64,000 nt of DNA from Clusia tigrina (taxonomy: Eukaryota > Arthropoda > Insecta > Diptera > Clusiidae): the NCBI GenBank assembly GCA_920105625.2, contig OV050030.1, positions 110,652,814 to 110,716,813 on the forward strand, read 5' to 3'. Shown piece after piece: positions 23,477-33,480 of this stretch. The number at the start of each line of letters is the position of its first letter. Within the stretch, counting starts at the first letter, position 1. Made by a program: the position numbers and the translations under genes. The notes under the pieces are model-generated. The model was given only the letters and a program-made list of their open reading frames with translations, ran no database searches and had not been told where the DNA came from.

Positions 23477-24110
23477 ACGATACAATCCTTTTAACATTTG
23501 ACAAGAACCAAAATCTGCAACAGCAAATTTGCAGTTGTACACAGATGCTGTTAAGTAATGGTTTGACAGGTGTTTAAAAATAAATGAAGATAAAACTGTT
23601 AAAGTTATATTTACAACTGAAACAAAATTCACCGCCATACCTAAGAAAACTAACAATAAACATATAAAAATAGCTAAATTAGCACTTCGAACAAAAAATG
23701 AAACATTTACACGAAAGAGTCCGTTAACTACAATATAAGTTACACATCTGAACTCACAATTAACAACAAGTTGCTGATATACAAGTGTGTAATTAGACCA
23801 ATACGGTTATGCGGACTACAAATATGGGGAACGGCTAAGCGTTCACACTTAAATTTAAAGACAGCAACAAAAAATCGTACGGATAATAAACAAGTCTGGT
23901 TGGTACACAACAAATAAAGACTTACATCGCCAACTGAATATATATATATATATCCACTAAACATTTTGTTGAACGACCTAATGAAATAGGAAAATCAACC
24001 TAGATAGATATGTATAATCAAAATGTATATGTGTAGTAATATCTATAAAAATGTTAATGTGAATTACACAGGAATGTACAATTTGCAATTTTCGACCATA
24101 CATTTTATTC
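23477..24110 (+). pseudogene. Unit 1 block A: Jockey RT 3' part, left-truncated
   Basis: Starts at the Asp-Asp motif codons (gacgatacaatcc) and reads ILLTFDKNQNLQQQ, then degraded sequence equivalent to RPIRLCGLQIWGTAKRSHLN at about 23800. The upstream RT sequence present in the other A blocks is missing here because the block begins at the direct repeat. Confidence 0.8.
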
Positions 24111-24127
24111 AATAATAAACAAAGAAT

Positions 24128-24470
24128 TTAAAAATAAAGTGCGGTGTAACTTTTTCGTTTGTATTCTCGTGGGTCTGTTTCACGTAATAGACTCAAAATA
24201 TAATCGCTTATCATGGCCTCGTTCCAGAAACCTTGGTCATTTCTCTCAATTCTCTGCAAATCTTGATGCAACTGCTTGTCACTCGTATCACCTAAATTTT
24301 CCGGGAAGAAATCCAGGGGGGAATGCAGAAAATGAATTTTGAGCGACATACTAGCCCCGATTCTCTTGTAATTCAGCAACAGTTCCGCGACAATTTCCCT
24401 CTAGTTGTCACTTTTCCGGCTGCCAAGGAAGTTATGGACAATGCTCCTGAAAGATGCTCATGCTGCTTTT
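24128..24470 (-). pseudogene. Unit 1 block B: fragment of a conserved protein of unknown function
   Basis: Minus-strand reading: SIVHNFLGSRKSDN, a TAG stop, then LLLNYKRIGASMSLKIHFLH, LDFFPENLGDTSDKQLHQDL and REYKRKSYTALYF with its own stop. I recognise the His-Phe-Leu-His-Ser...Asp-Phe-Phe-Pro-Glu-Asn pattern as one widespread in uncharacterised arthropod proteins (memory, unchecked). It is not part of any retroelement domain that I know. Six copies are in this window, always between a LOA-like 3' end and a Jockey 3' end. Confidence 0.6.
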
Positions 24471-25596
24471 TCTGTGGGTGTTAAACGTCGCGTAAAGTTG
24501 TCGCTAACATTAAGCAGCTGACTACGAGGACTTGTGTCCATAGTGCTCCAGGTTTGTCTGGCAACACTACAGGTATGTTCATTTGCCCAGGCTCTTTTAG
24601 CTGCCTCAAGGTAGTAATGTTTTATGGCCCATTTGACACCTACAATGAAAGAGGGAGCACCATACATATTTTGGCCAATTCATCGGCCTCGCAGTTTCTC
24701 AAGATGTCGCTATGTCCAGGCACCCTGCATATATGAACTTGTGAGTTACCCGAGACGACGTTTAGGGAGGAGCGGCAGTCAAGTACAAGCTTAGATGTAG
24801 TGAATACACCAGCTAAGGACTTGATTGCCGCCTGACTGTCCGTGAGTATGCGAATGTTCACATCGAATACTTCGTTGTGAATAAGCCACTTGGACGCTTG
24901 AAATATAGCCATTACTTCCACCTGCAAGACGCTGCAATGGTCAGGGAGACGATAGAAGAGCTTAATTCCAAGTTTGCTGGAGAAAGAAGTTTGGAGTCAT
25001 CCATATATATGTCAGTAGAACTATCAGTGACCACTAATTTATTGGACCATTCATCCCTACTAGGAATGTGGGTGTTGAACCCGTGGTTTAGATTAGGTGT
25101 AGAGCATGTATAGTCAACGTCCGCCGATACGGGCGTATCCTGCATCAGAATATTGGCATGGCCCAGGTTTACCTTAGTCCAGAAATAGCATTAAGTCTGG
25201 TAGCTGAGCATTTTGCTTGTTGCTAGTGGGCAACCAATGTAGGATTCCAAATAGAGCTTTTGTAGAGGTGGTATGCAGAGCCCCTGTTATCAGAATCGCT
25301 GCTGTTCTTTTGACCTTGTCAAGATGTATCAGGTTCACCGCCTTGTCAGTTGCGGCCACCAGAAGACAGCGCCATAGAGAAAGTATGGCTCAACCACCGC
25401 CGCATAGAGCCAGGACATGACTCGAGGCTGGACTCCCCATCTTGCTCCTAGGGATCTCTTGCAACAGTACTAAATTTGCTTTCCAGTAGAGCTTAGAGTC
25501 CAGGACCAGACCTAGATACTTGCGGCTATTGCTTAGGCTAAGCGAAGTCCCATTGAGTTTGGGTAGGACCAAACTTGGTATATTATGCTTCCTGGT
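24471..25596 (-). pseudogene. Unit 1 block C: LOA-like ORF2 3' half
   Basis: Minus strand: TRKHNIPSLVLPKLNGTSLS and YLGLVLDSKLYWKANL, then a deletion, HLDKVKRTAAILITGALHTT, RNase H pieces (VEVMAIFQASKW, LTDSQAAIKSL, PGHSDILRNCEADELAK) and the C-terminal QTWSTMDTSPRSQLL. 5'-truncated, with frame breaks. It shares the 36-bp-range deletion GERSLESS with units 3-5, whereas unit 2 and the inverted copy read GENAAAFQTLFSSLE. Confidence 0.85.
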
Positions 25597-25615
25597 CAAT
25601 TGGTACGTGTAATAG
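25597..25615. repeat. 19-bp direct repeat, right copy
   Basis: caattggtacgtgtaatag, 18 of 19 identical to 23458-23476. Both encode the YYTYQL segment of Jockey ORF1 on the minus strand. Confidence 0.8.
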
Positions 25616-26480
25616 TTTTTTTTGTTATCGTCGAGGTAATTAGCATTAGAGCGATAATTTTTTTCGGTATATATTTGGATTTTAGTCTCTTGTCTGTTAC
25701 CTTTTTTGAGCGAGATTATATGAAAACTATTCTTGCCTATTAGGCGAGCAATATTTTCAACCAGAACGTTTGAACTTTTTTCACGTAAGTAGATTGGCGT
25801 CGGTTTAATGATTTTTTCAAATGAATTTATTTTACCTGAGATTATTTCATTTTCTTTGGTTGGCTCATCATTAAGTGCGGCAAACCTGTTGTGGTACATT
25901 GAGTTAGTAGGTTCATCAATTTCATTTCCTTTATATATTTTTGTTGATTTATTATTTTTTGAGGGGCTTAGTTTCCGTTTAATTTGAATATACCGATCCA
26001 TGCCTGTTTGTATAGTTGCAGACTGAGCGGAAATTGTTGTATTTGTTATATTTGTTGTTTTTGAATGTTTATCAGACGATATTGAGCTTAGCAAGCGTGT
26101 GTTAGCTGTATTTGCATGAGAATGCATTTTTGTGTTTGGGTAGGTGCGAGAATGGCTGCTTTCTACTCTTAATTCTTTAGCTTCTTGCGCGGAATTATCA
26201 TTGAGAGAGTTTTGTTCACTTACCGTCTGATTTGACATAGGTGTCGTTTGCTCTAGTTTGTTGTTCCTTGTTTTCTGCAGGGGCGCCTGCTGCTAACGTT
26301 TGCTGAGTTGGTATGCTTAAATGCGCATGCACTGTTAACTCATGAGAGGACAACTCCATTGGTTTCAGTGAAGTTTTTGGTATACTGCTTATTGGTGATG
26401 CAGAAGGACGCGCGGGGGTGAGACATCGATCTCTTGCTAGAGGTGGAGAGCGCAAAATGCTCAGGTATAATTTGTTTTTG
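25597..26480 (-). pseudogene. Unit 1 block D: Jockey-like ORF1, N-terminal half
   Basis: Starts near 26455 (MRSPPLARDRCLTPARPSAS), shifts frame near 26230 (MSNQTVSEQNSLND), and runs through a Ser/Thr/Asn-rich region, RFAALNDEPTKENEI, KPTPIYLREKSSNVLVENIA and YYTYQL. It then continues in frame into the LOA-like RT of block C, giving a 282-residue chimeric ORF (25390-26238). In units 2-4 a frameshift at the YLRKQ stretch breaks this ORF; unit 1 is the only intact chimera. Confidence 0.8.
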
Positions 26481-26879
26481 TTTTTTGTTTTGTTATTACC
26501 ACTATTTGGAGTTTTGCCTATTATTAACTTTGATTTTTGGTTTACACATTAATTTAAACAAAGGTGCAATCTCATACCAGTGGTAGAGTCACTATCTCGG
26601 CGATTTGCGTGATCACTTTAGGTGTTTACAATTTGTATTATTTTTATTATTAAAATTTTTATATTTCCCTTTTTTTATGAAACTATGTGGAACGTTTTAA
26701 AAACACATCCGCACAGTATGAAATCAAAATATAGAAATCGAGTGAATAAGAGTTTTTTAATTGTTATTTTTGTAAAGATTGAACATTATGAAGAAATTAG
26801 GAGATTATTTAACTATTAAATATATTTTATTTATGTATTCCTCTATTATTGACATAGCAATCAAAATTAAGAAAACAAA
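26481..26879. other. Jockey 5' UTR and AT-rich spacer
   Basis: Left part (to about 26630) is the upstream end of the Jockey element of block D, with aaaggtgcaatctcatacca. Right part (about 26631-26860) is an AT-rich spacer shared with unit 3 (45775-46000) and absent from units 2 and 4. No gene seen. Confidence 0.5.
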
Positions 26880-27091
26880 CACAGCGAAAATAATAAATTG
26901 TATTTAAAAAAGAATAAACCACAAAAAGACACCAGGTTATGATATTTTGACTGGCAGAACACTCGCAGAGATACCTACAATAGGATATATATACTTACGG
27001 AATATTATTAACTCAATGTTTCGAATACAATTATTTCTCAAAGTACAGAAAGTTGCTGATATAAATGCACCGTCGAAACTGAAGAAAGATG
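26880..27091 (+). pseudogene. Unit 1 block E: Jockey RT 5' part
   Basis: Plus-strand reading: TPGYDILTGRTLAEIPTIGY and INSMFRIQLFLKVQKVADI, matching the RT finger region of Jockey ORF2. In units 2 and 4 it continues to SSYRP, where the hAT is inserted; here the end is removed by the hAT-edge deletion. Confidence 0.75.
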
Positions 27092-28477
27092 CTTGAAAAG
27101 GTTCAAAAAATTAATTTATAATGACAGCTTCAACTTAGTTTGATTCATCTTAAGTTGTTGAGCTTCAAAATTATATTATTTGTTTATGTGTTGAAAGGCT
27201 ACAAAGTCATATCTCATCATAAGACTATAGACATTTTTTGCGGGCCCATTTGCAAGTTTTGAGGGAGATAAGCGGGTAATATAATTGAAAAAGAGACACG
27301 AGTTTTGCGAGCAATCTCACTAGGCATATACAATGAAACCATAAAAAAGTTGTACAGTAAGCGCTTCCATTTTCAAAATAGGATATATACATAGGTATCT
27401 AAGCTTTTAAGTACACTAAAAACAAAAAAATCAAATACATATACTTTCTATCAACAATTAAGATTTATTTCAATTAATTCAGTTTAGCACTAATGTTTCT
27501 GCCGACTTCAAATTAGTCGAGCTAGTGTATAAAGCCTGTCGATATGAGCTGCATTTTGAAACCAGTTGTTTCTGTTGTACATTTTATTCGATCACGTGCA
27601 CTCAATCATCGTAAATTTCGATCATTTCTCAAACAAATTGAATCCGAGTTCGTTGACTTGTTGTATTATACAGCAGTTCGAATGGTTAGCTGCTATTGCA
27701 GTTCTTTACGCTTAGAAATTAAATGAATTTATTTCTTGTGGCGAAAAATCGGCCCGAACCACTTTTGTTGGATAGGAAGTTTTTCCAGAAGTTCCCTTTT
27801 TTAGCAGATATTGTGACACTTGTGAACAACTTAAAGCTTCAAGGTAAAAACAACTTAATTTGTGCTTTTTTCGCGCAAATCAAAGCATTCAGGGCAAAAC
27901 TAATAGAAAGTTAGATAAATGAATGTAATTTTACCCATTTCCCGTGCTGTGAAGAATTGAATATAGAAACTAATGACAATTTCCGACCAGGTTTGCAGTA
28001 AAAGGCATCGCGCATTTAAAACAAGAATTTCAAAAACGATTTTCATATCTTGACATGCATTCAAATGAAATTCGGTTGTTTCAAAATCCATTTGATTGCA
28101 ACTTTGCCGGCGTTTCAAGTGAGTTTCAAATGGTACTTATTGATCTTCAAGCTAACGATCAAATCAAGCATGATTGTATGGAACGAACCTTGGTCGATTT
28201 TTTAAATTTTAGGATGTGAAAGAGTTTCCAAGTTTAAATCAATTTGCTTGTAAATTTATCTCTATGTTTGGGGCTACCCATATGTGCGAACAAACTTTTT
28301 ATAGGATGAAGTATCTGAAATCAAAGTCCAGGGCAAATTTGTCGGATGATCATTTGCAATCATTGTTTATAATTGGTGTTTCAGATTTATATCCCAACTT
28401 TCAAGAAATTCTTTAGCACAAAACAGATTATCATCATTCCTATTAAAAGTTGCACGAAATAATTTTCTGATTATGTA
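27092..28477 (+). mobile_element. Unit 1 block F: hAT element, left end deleted, split by errantivirus
   Basis: The left terminal repeat and about 130 bp are missing; the deletion joins gatgct to tgaaaag at a short shared atgct. Transposase-like reading at 27544-28416: FIRSRALNHRKFRSFLKQIE, FLADIVTLVNNLKLQGKN, LICAFFAQIKAFRAKL, and after breaks KEFPSLNQFACKFISMFGAT with SRANLSDDHLQSLF. This is the C-terminal half of a hAT-type transposase. Several stops and frameshifts. The right end resumes at 35901 and ends at 36041. Confidence 0.8.
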
Positions 28478-28793
28478 AGTTAGGTCTTTTTGAATTAAAA
28501 AGTTTAAAAAATATATATTTTTCGGCCTAAGCCTTCTTTATAGTTTTACTTCCGCTTATCAACTAACTCACAAACTTAAAATGACTTAACATTAAACCTA
28601 TATCTGCAAATGTGTTGGTGCACGCGCTGCTGAATTTTCCTGTTGACGTCGCTTACCTGCAACTGTTGCACTTTTTGGTGGGAACGCGGTTCAGCGGATT
28701 CCAGGCATCAAATTACGTCTGGTTGGTTACAGGCGCGTGTAGCGAGCATGTAGAATTTGGTGATAAGTATTTTCAATAAGATATGTGTTAACT
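28478..28793 (-). repeat. Errantivirus 3' LTR
   Basis: AGTTAG to TTAACT on the plus strand. The sequence just inside (28794-28810) reads, on the minus strand, gaatctgagggtgaagg, the probable polypurine tract. Confidence 0.9.
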
Positions 28794-28829
28794 CCTTCAC
28801 CCTCAGATTCGAGCGTCCTCGCTTGAATA

Positions 28830-30277
28830 TTAAAAGAATGGTATCTGGCTGATCCTGGAAACTTTAGGTGAATTTGTTTTTCCTGCCATGTTAATTGATC
28901 CTTGTGAAATTCCTTTTCTAATGTTGGCCGTTTCGTTTTCTATTTGTGTTATGACTTCTATTGCTTGTGGTGTTTTAATGTTGGTCGTTTCGTTTTCGAT
29001 TTTTGTTATGACTTCTATTGCTTGTGGTTTCTTTACAAGGGATATTCTAAGTATTATGGTTATGATAAGTGCGATTGTTATGATCGCGAAGCTTCCGCTG
29101 GTCCATACTTGGATATCGTTTGTTGTTTCGAATGATTTGATGTATTCGGCATTATTCAGATTAAGTTCTTTTAGCATTTGTAGTGATAAGATTTCTGTAA
29201 GTTCTGAATTTTTTGAAAAGGGTTGTACTATTGCAGGAAGTGGTTTAATCTGGACCGTCTCGTTGGAGGTGTAGATTTTGTTATTTATTTTTATAGTAGC
29301 ATTGTGGTATTGCAGGATAAAGGTTCCGGTAAGGTTCAGTAGATTGTTGTCTATTGTCACTGATCCATTGTATTGATTAAGTAGTATGGTGCCGTCGGCT
29401 ATCTCATCGATAGTTGGTAGGTGCTGGTTATTTGTTACAGTGCAGTTAGATGGTAAGCTTTTTAGTAAATTAGGTATACATTTTGTATTACTTATTTCTA
29501 TAATGTTCGCTAAAAGTTTTCGCCGAAAATTTAGTTTCTGCATTTAAAAATTTTATCAAATGATAATTCGATTGTTATTCTGCCTTTTTTGATAGGCTTA
29601 AGTAATATTTTTTCTCATGACTCTTTTTTAGTAATAGGTAAACTAATTATGTAGACCAAAGTTGTATAATTGGATGCTATTTTTACTTCACTAAATTCTA
29701 AAGCTTCGATAATTTTAATATAGGGCATTTCTTCTGTATCAAAAATGAATTTTGCTGTATTTATTTCTGCCTTTGACAAAATATAGGTATTAATTATTTC
29801 TGCCTTAGCCCATTGTATTGCGTAATCAATATTAAGAAGTTCTTCTTTAATAATATCAATTTTATATTTAATGTTGGTTACAAATTCGTTTTTTATTACT
29901 TCATTTGATTTGACAATTTTAAGTATTTCGTTCGTTACATTAGTAATTTCATTAATTCTAGCAATTGAAACTTTATTGATTACCATTTGTTGGTTATTGT
30001 TTTTTAATAGATTATTCATTTTATTTTGGATTATTTGAAAATCTTCATGGTCTGGATTACCCGCAATCCATTTCCATGCGCTTCCTATGAAATTAAGGTA
30101 TAGTTTTGGAGTTTCTTTGGGCTGTAGTCTATTAAGAAGAGCGCGTATTTGAGAAAGCTGGTGTGATATGAATGGATATATTGCATTCTGGGTGCAAATG
30201 TTTTGTTTTACTGTTCGTTCCGTTTCGTCCATAAAGTTTTGGTAGGGGTCCAAGTCGATTACGTGTATATTTTTCAA
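28830..30277 (-). pseudogene. env: Errantivirus env
   Basis: Two open stretches: 30277-29615 with LNFIGSAWKWIAGNPDHEDF near the N-terminal third, and 29543-28830 ending after a membrane span (about 29035-29110 on the plus strand, FAIITIALIITIILRISL) and a polar tail. A stop at 29615-29617 and a frame change separate them. The product would be a membrane-anchored envelope protein of the retroelement. The C-terminal tail holds a 19-residue tandem repeat (57-bp period, 28921-29035). Related to the more decayed env at 3651-5050. Confidence 0.85.
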
Positions 30278-30410
30278 ATTGCCATTTTGTATTTTTGCTT
30301 TTCCAATTTGAAACTCAATTAGTTGAGCGTTAGTAAAATCCAGTATTTGTATTTCTGCGTGGCATAAAGGGAATATGAGTCTGAAAATATGGTAATTTTT
30401 ATTAGCGGTC
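30278..30410 (-). other. Start region of env / pol overlap, unclear
   Basis: Between the integrase tail and the readable env. It reads in part as an N-terminal hydrophobic stretch of env (YHIFRLIFPLCHAEI by minus translation), possibly the signal peptide, but no clean start is visible. Confidence 0.35.
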
Positions 30411-31614
30411 TTAATTGCGTATGTTGCTTTTGTGAACTACTTTTTGTGATTCAGTTACTACTGTACTATTTCTATTTTCCTTTACTATTTCTTCTTTAAA
30501 TTTTCCTGAAAGTTTGGTTCCTAATCTTTTGTTTTGTTTTACGTAAATAACTTGGCCTGGCACATAATCCTTGATTGCCTTTCTTTTTTTGTTGTGTTGT
30601 ATTAGGTCAGTTTGCTGTTTTTGTGTCAATTTCTGTATATTGTCCTGTCGTGTTTTCTCCTAGTCTTGTGGACTAAAATCAACGGTTCTCCCGAAAAAAA
30701 GATCTACTGGTTTCTTTCCAGTAGTAGAGTGAATACTGTGGTTGTATTCGTTTGTCGACATTTCGAGGAGTTCCTCGAAGTTTCTATCAGTTTCGCCCGC
30801 TTCGAGACATCTCATAATTTCTGGTAAAGTCGAATGGAATCGCTCTACTTGCCCATTAACTTCGCTTCAGTATGGGGGTATTGTGAAGACGTTAATCCCT
30901 AAATCGTCTTTCATCATGAACATTATGGACGCGGAATTTAGAGCTTTTTCATTATCTATTACGACTGCTTTTGGAATGCCGTTAAAAAATAACAAGTCTC
31001 TTAGGGGCCTTCTTATTTCTTCTATTGACTTTCCAGGGATGATTTTGGTCTGTGCGTATTTTGTGAATTTGTCTAGGCTAGTCAAGACTAATTTCTTGTC
31101 AGTCGAATAAATATCTATATGTAACGTGTGGCCGGGACAATTTGGGATAGGAGTTTCCTTAAGTTTCGGTTGGTTGGGATTTCTTTCATATTTGTTAAGT
31201 TTGCAAGTTACACATTGTTTTGTGATCCTCTGAATTTTATTATTCATACTTGGAAAATAATATGTTTTCAGAATTTGTAATTTATTTTCTTTCGCGTTTC
31301 TGTGGGCTCTATTGTGTGTAGTTATTATTATGTCTTCCTGCTATTGTTCGTTAGTTATGTCTTCTACAAAAAGTTGTGTAAATCTTATTTTGTAATTGTT
31401 GAAATGTTGTGCATACGCTTCTTGCAACATTCCCATTCCTCTTTCTTGTGTTGTAATACAATTTATTACCGAAGGGTTGAGGTATATTTTACAAATGCTT
31501 ATTAGGTTTTCCTGGTTGTATGAAGGCTCGGTAATAATTTGTCGGTGATAGTCGGGAAAAACTATTTTAAATTGATATGTTGATATTTCGTTGATTTTTC
31601 AAAAAATTTGGTTT
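30411..31614 (-). pseudogene. pol: Errantivirus integrase
   Basis: Minus strand: zinc-binding end with CVTCKLNKYERNPNQP (31247-31180), catalytic region with LHIDIYS, AVVIDNEKALNS, then a TGA near 30868 and VNGQVERFH carrying the catalytic Glu. The C-terminal domain is at 30629-30411 (KDYVPGQVIYVKQNKRLG, KLSGKF). The D-D-E residues are visible, but the stop splits D from E. 31248-31614 is the less conserved link to RNase H, with several stops. Confidence 0.8.
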
Positions 31615-32950
31615 TTAAAGGCATTGATAGGGGTTTCGATGCAAGGAATAAGGTTTTGTAATGAACTTTCGGCACTGTGTTCGGTAGGAGTGAGAGAAAA
31701 AACTTGTGTATTTGGGGGGCGAGTCCGCCACTATGTTCATTTTGCCTGGTTTATAATGTAGTTCGTGGTCATATTCTTCTAATATTGCTTTCCACCTCTT
31801 TATTTTTGAGTTAGCATTCTTGTTACTCAGTGCGTAGGTCAGAGGCTGGTGGTCTGTATAAATTTTTACCTTTCTTGATTCGTAAAGGAAGCTACGTAGA
31901 GATTTTAGGGCCCATATGATGGCTAGCATCTCTTTTTCGTTTGTTGCGTACGACTCTTCTGTTTTGTTAAGACTCCTAGATAGAAATGTAATGGGTTTGG
32001 AGTCTTGTGAAAGTACGGCTCCTAGCGCTTGGTTTGAGGCATCCTTTGTTAATTCGAAACTTTTTTGAAAGTCGGGGTATGAGAGCATTACTTCGTCTGA
32101 AATAAGACAACTTTTGGCTTTGTTCCATGCTTCATTTGCTTGACTATTCATATCGATTGGTTTGGTTTTTGAAAGATTTTTTGACAAACGTCCGTTCTCT
32201 CCTCTTAAGAGAGACGTTAGTGGTTTAACCAAGTTCGCATATCCCTGTATAAATCTTCGGTAATAGCCTACCATTCCTAAGAAAGATCTTAAATCTTTCA
32301 AAGTTTTTGGTTCGGGGAGTTCTATGATGGCTTGCCCTTTTTTGGATTCGTCTTAAGGCCGTTTTGGGAGACGATGAAACCTAAGAACTCGACTTCCTTT
32401 TTGGACTTTACAGTTGGCATTCTCTAGTGTTTTGAAGACAGCTTGAACATTTTTGAAGTGTTCGTCTTCAGTTTTGCCAAATATTACGATGTCGTCTATG
32501 CAGACGATATTTTCTCGTAGAAAATCGTCAAGGGCGCGTTGGAAGATGGAGGGGGCATTTTTCAGCCCAAATGGGAGTCTTGTAAACTCAAACTTTCCAT
32601 TATTAATGGAGAAAGCAGTTTTTTCCCCTGTCAGATTCTTTAAGTAAGATCTGGTGAAATCCGCTTTTAAGGTCGATAATTGTAAAATACGTATTTTTCC
32701 CAAGGTTGTACAGCACTTCGTTAATTTCTGGGATTGGGTACCTGTCTGCTATGGTCACTGAATTGAGTTTCCTGTAATCAATGACCATTCTGTATTTTTT
32801 TCGCCTGAGGCATCTTCTTTCCATACTGGAGAGTTATAGGGGGACTTTGAGGGTTTTATGATATTTTGTTCTAGCAACTCTTGGATTTGTCTTTCGACTT
32901 CGTTTTTAGTGCTATAGCATAAGGATAGGATTTGGAGTAAACCGTAGTTT
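31615..32950 (-). pseudogene. pol: Errantivirus reverse transcriptase and RNase H
   Basis: RT: RMVIDYRKLNSVTIADRYPI, FTIIDLKSGFHQI, FEFTRLPFGLKNAPSIFQRA, then VCIDDIVIF where the family usually has Tyr-Ile-Asp-Asp. Then FLGMVGYYRRFI and the connection. RNase H: LTKDASNQALGAVLSQ, YATNEKEMLAIIWALKS, YTDHQPLTYALSN, and VAD, after which the frame shifts. Frameshifts near 32350 and 32650 separate the open stretches 32824-32603, 32703-32353 and 32301-31615. Confidence 0.85.
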
Positions 32951-32954
32951 CTGT

Positions 32955-33480
32955 TATGGTGCGTATTTCACCCTTAACAGTTGTTGTGTAAGTAAGCCTT
33001 TTGTCAGGATCGGAAAAAAATGTGGACAATTTTTTATAATGCTGTCAAGTTTATTTTTTTGTTCAATAGAAAGATGTGAAATGCGTAGGTTTATGTTATT
33101 AACATCCTGCTTAGAAAGTTGCTTGAGTGGAATTTTAACATTTGGGAAAATAGTCATGAAGCTTTTTTCCGTGTTAATGACTGCTTTAAGCTGTCTTAAT
33201 GTGTCGTTTCCTATTATCCCATGGAATGTTTGTAAATTAGGTAAAATAAAGAATTTTAACTTCTCAGTTTGTGGACCAAAAATGTTTACAAAAGTATAAT
33301 GGTTGATTTGAATGCTACCAGCAATTGAATTAACGGAAAATGGTTTTGTGTTTGGAATTGGATTTCGTATACGCGTTGATTGAATGTAATTTTTATTCGA
33401 ACCTGTGTCGATTAGTAAGTTGAGTACGTCTCCACCCCTAGTTTTAAATTCAAAATATGGGAGTGAAGACTCTTTTAGTC
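32955..33480 (-). pseudogene. pol: Errantivirus protease and start of pol
   Basis: The minus strand has LLIDTGSNKNYI (about 33410-33380), the Asp-Thr-Gly active site of a retroviral-type aspartic protease, followed by GIIGNDTLRQL and a helical spacer (LSIEQKNKLDSIIKNCPHFF) leading to RT. The frame is disturbed near 33150 and 32955. Confidence 0.75.

Noticed and set aside
24139..24342. Plus-strand ORF of 67 residues repeated in several units
   Set aside because: Antisense of block B, whose minus-strand reading is the conserved one.
26622..26819. 65-residue plus-strand ORF in the AT spacer
   Set aside because: Low complexity, no conserved feature, present only as spacer in units 1 and 3.
28888..29274. 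Plus-strand hydrophobic ORF of 128 residues
   Set aside because: Antisense of the env membrane span and tail; no independent support.
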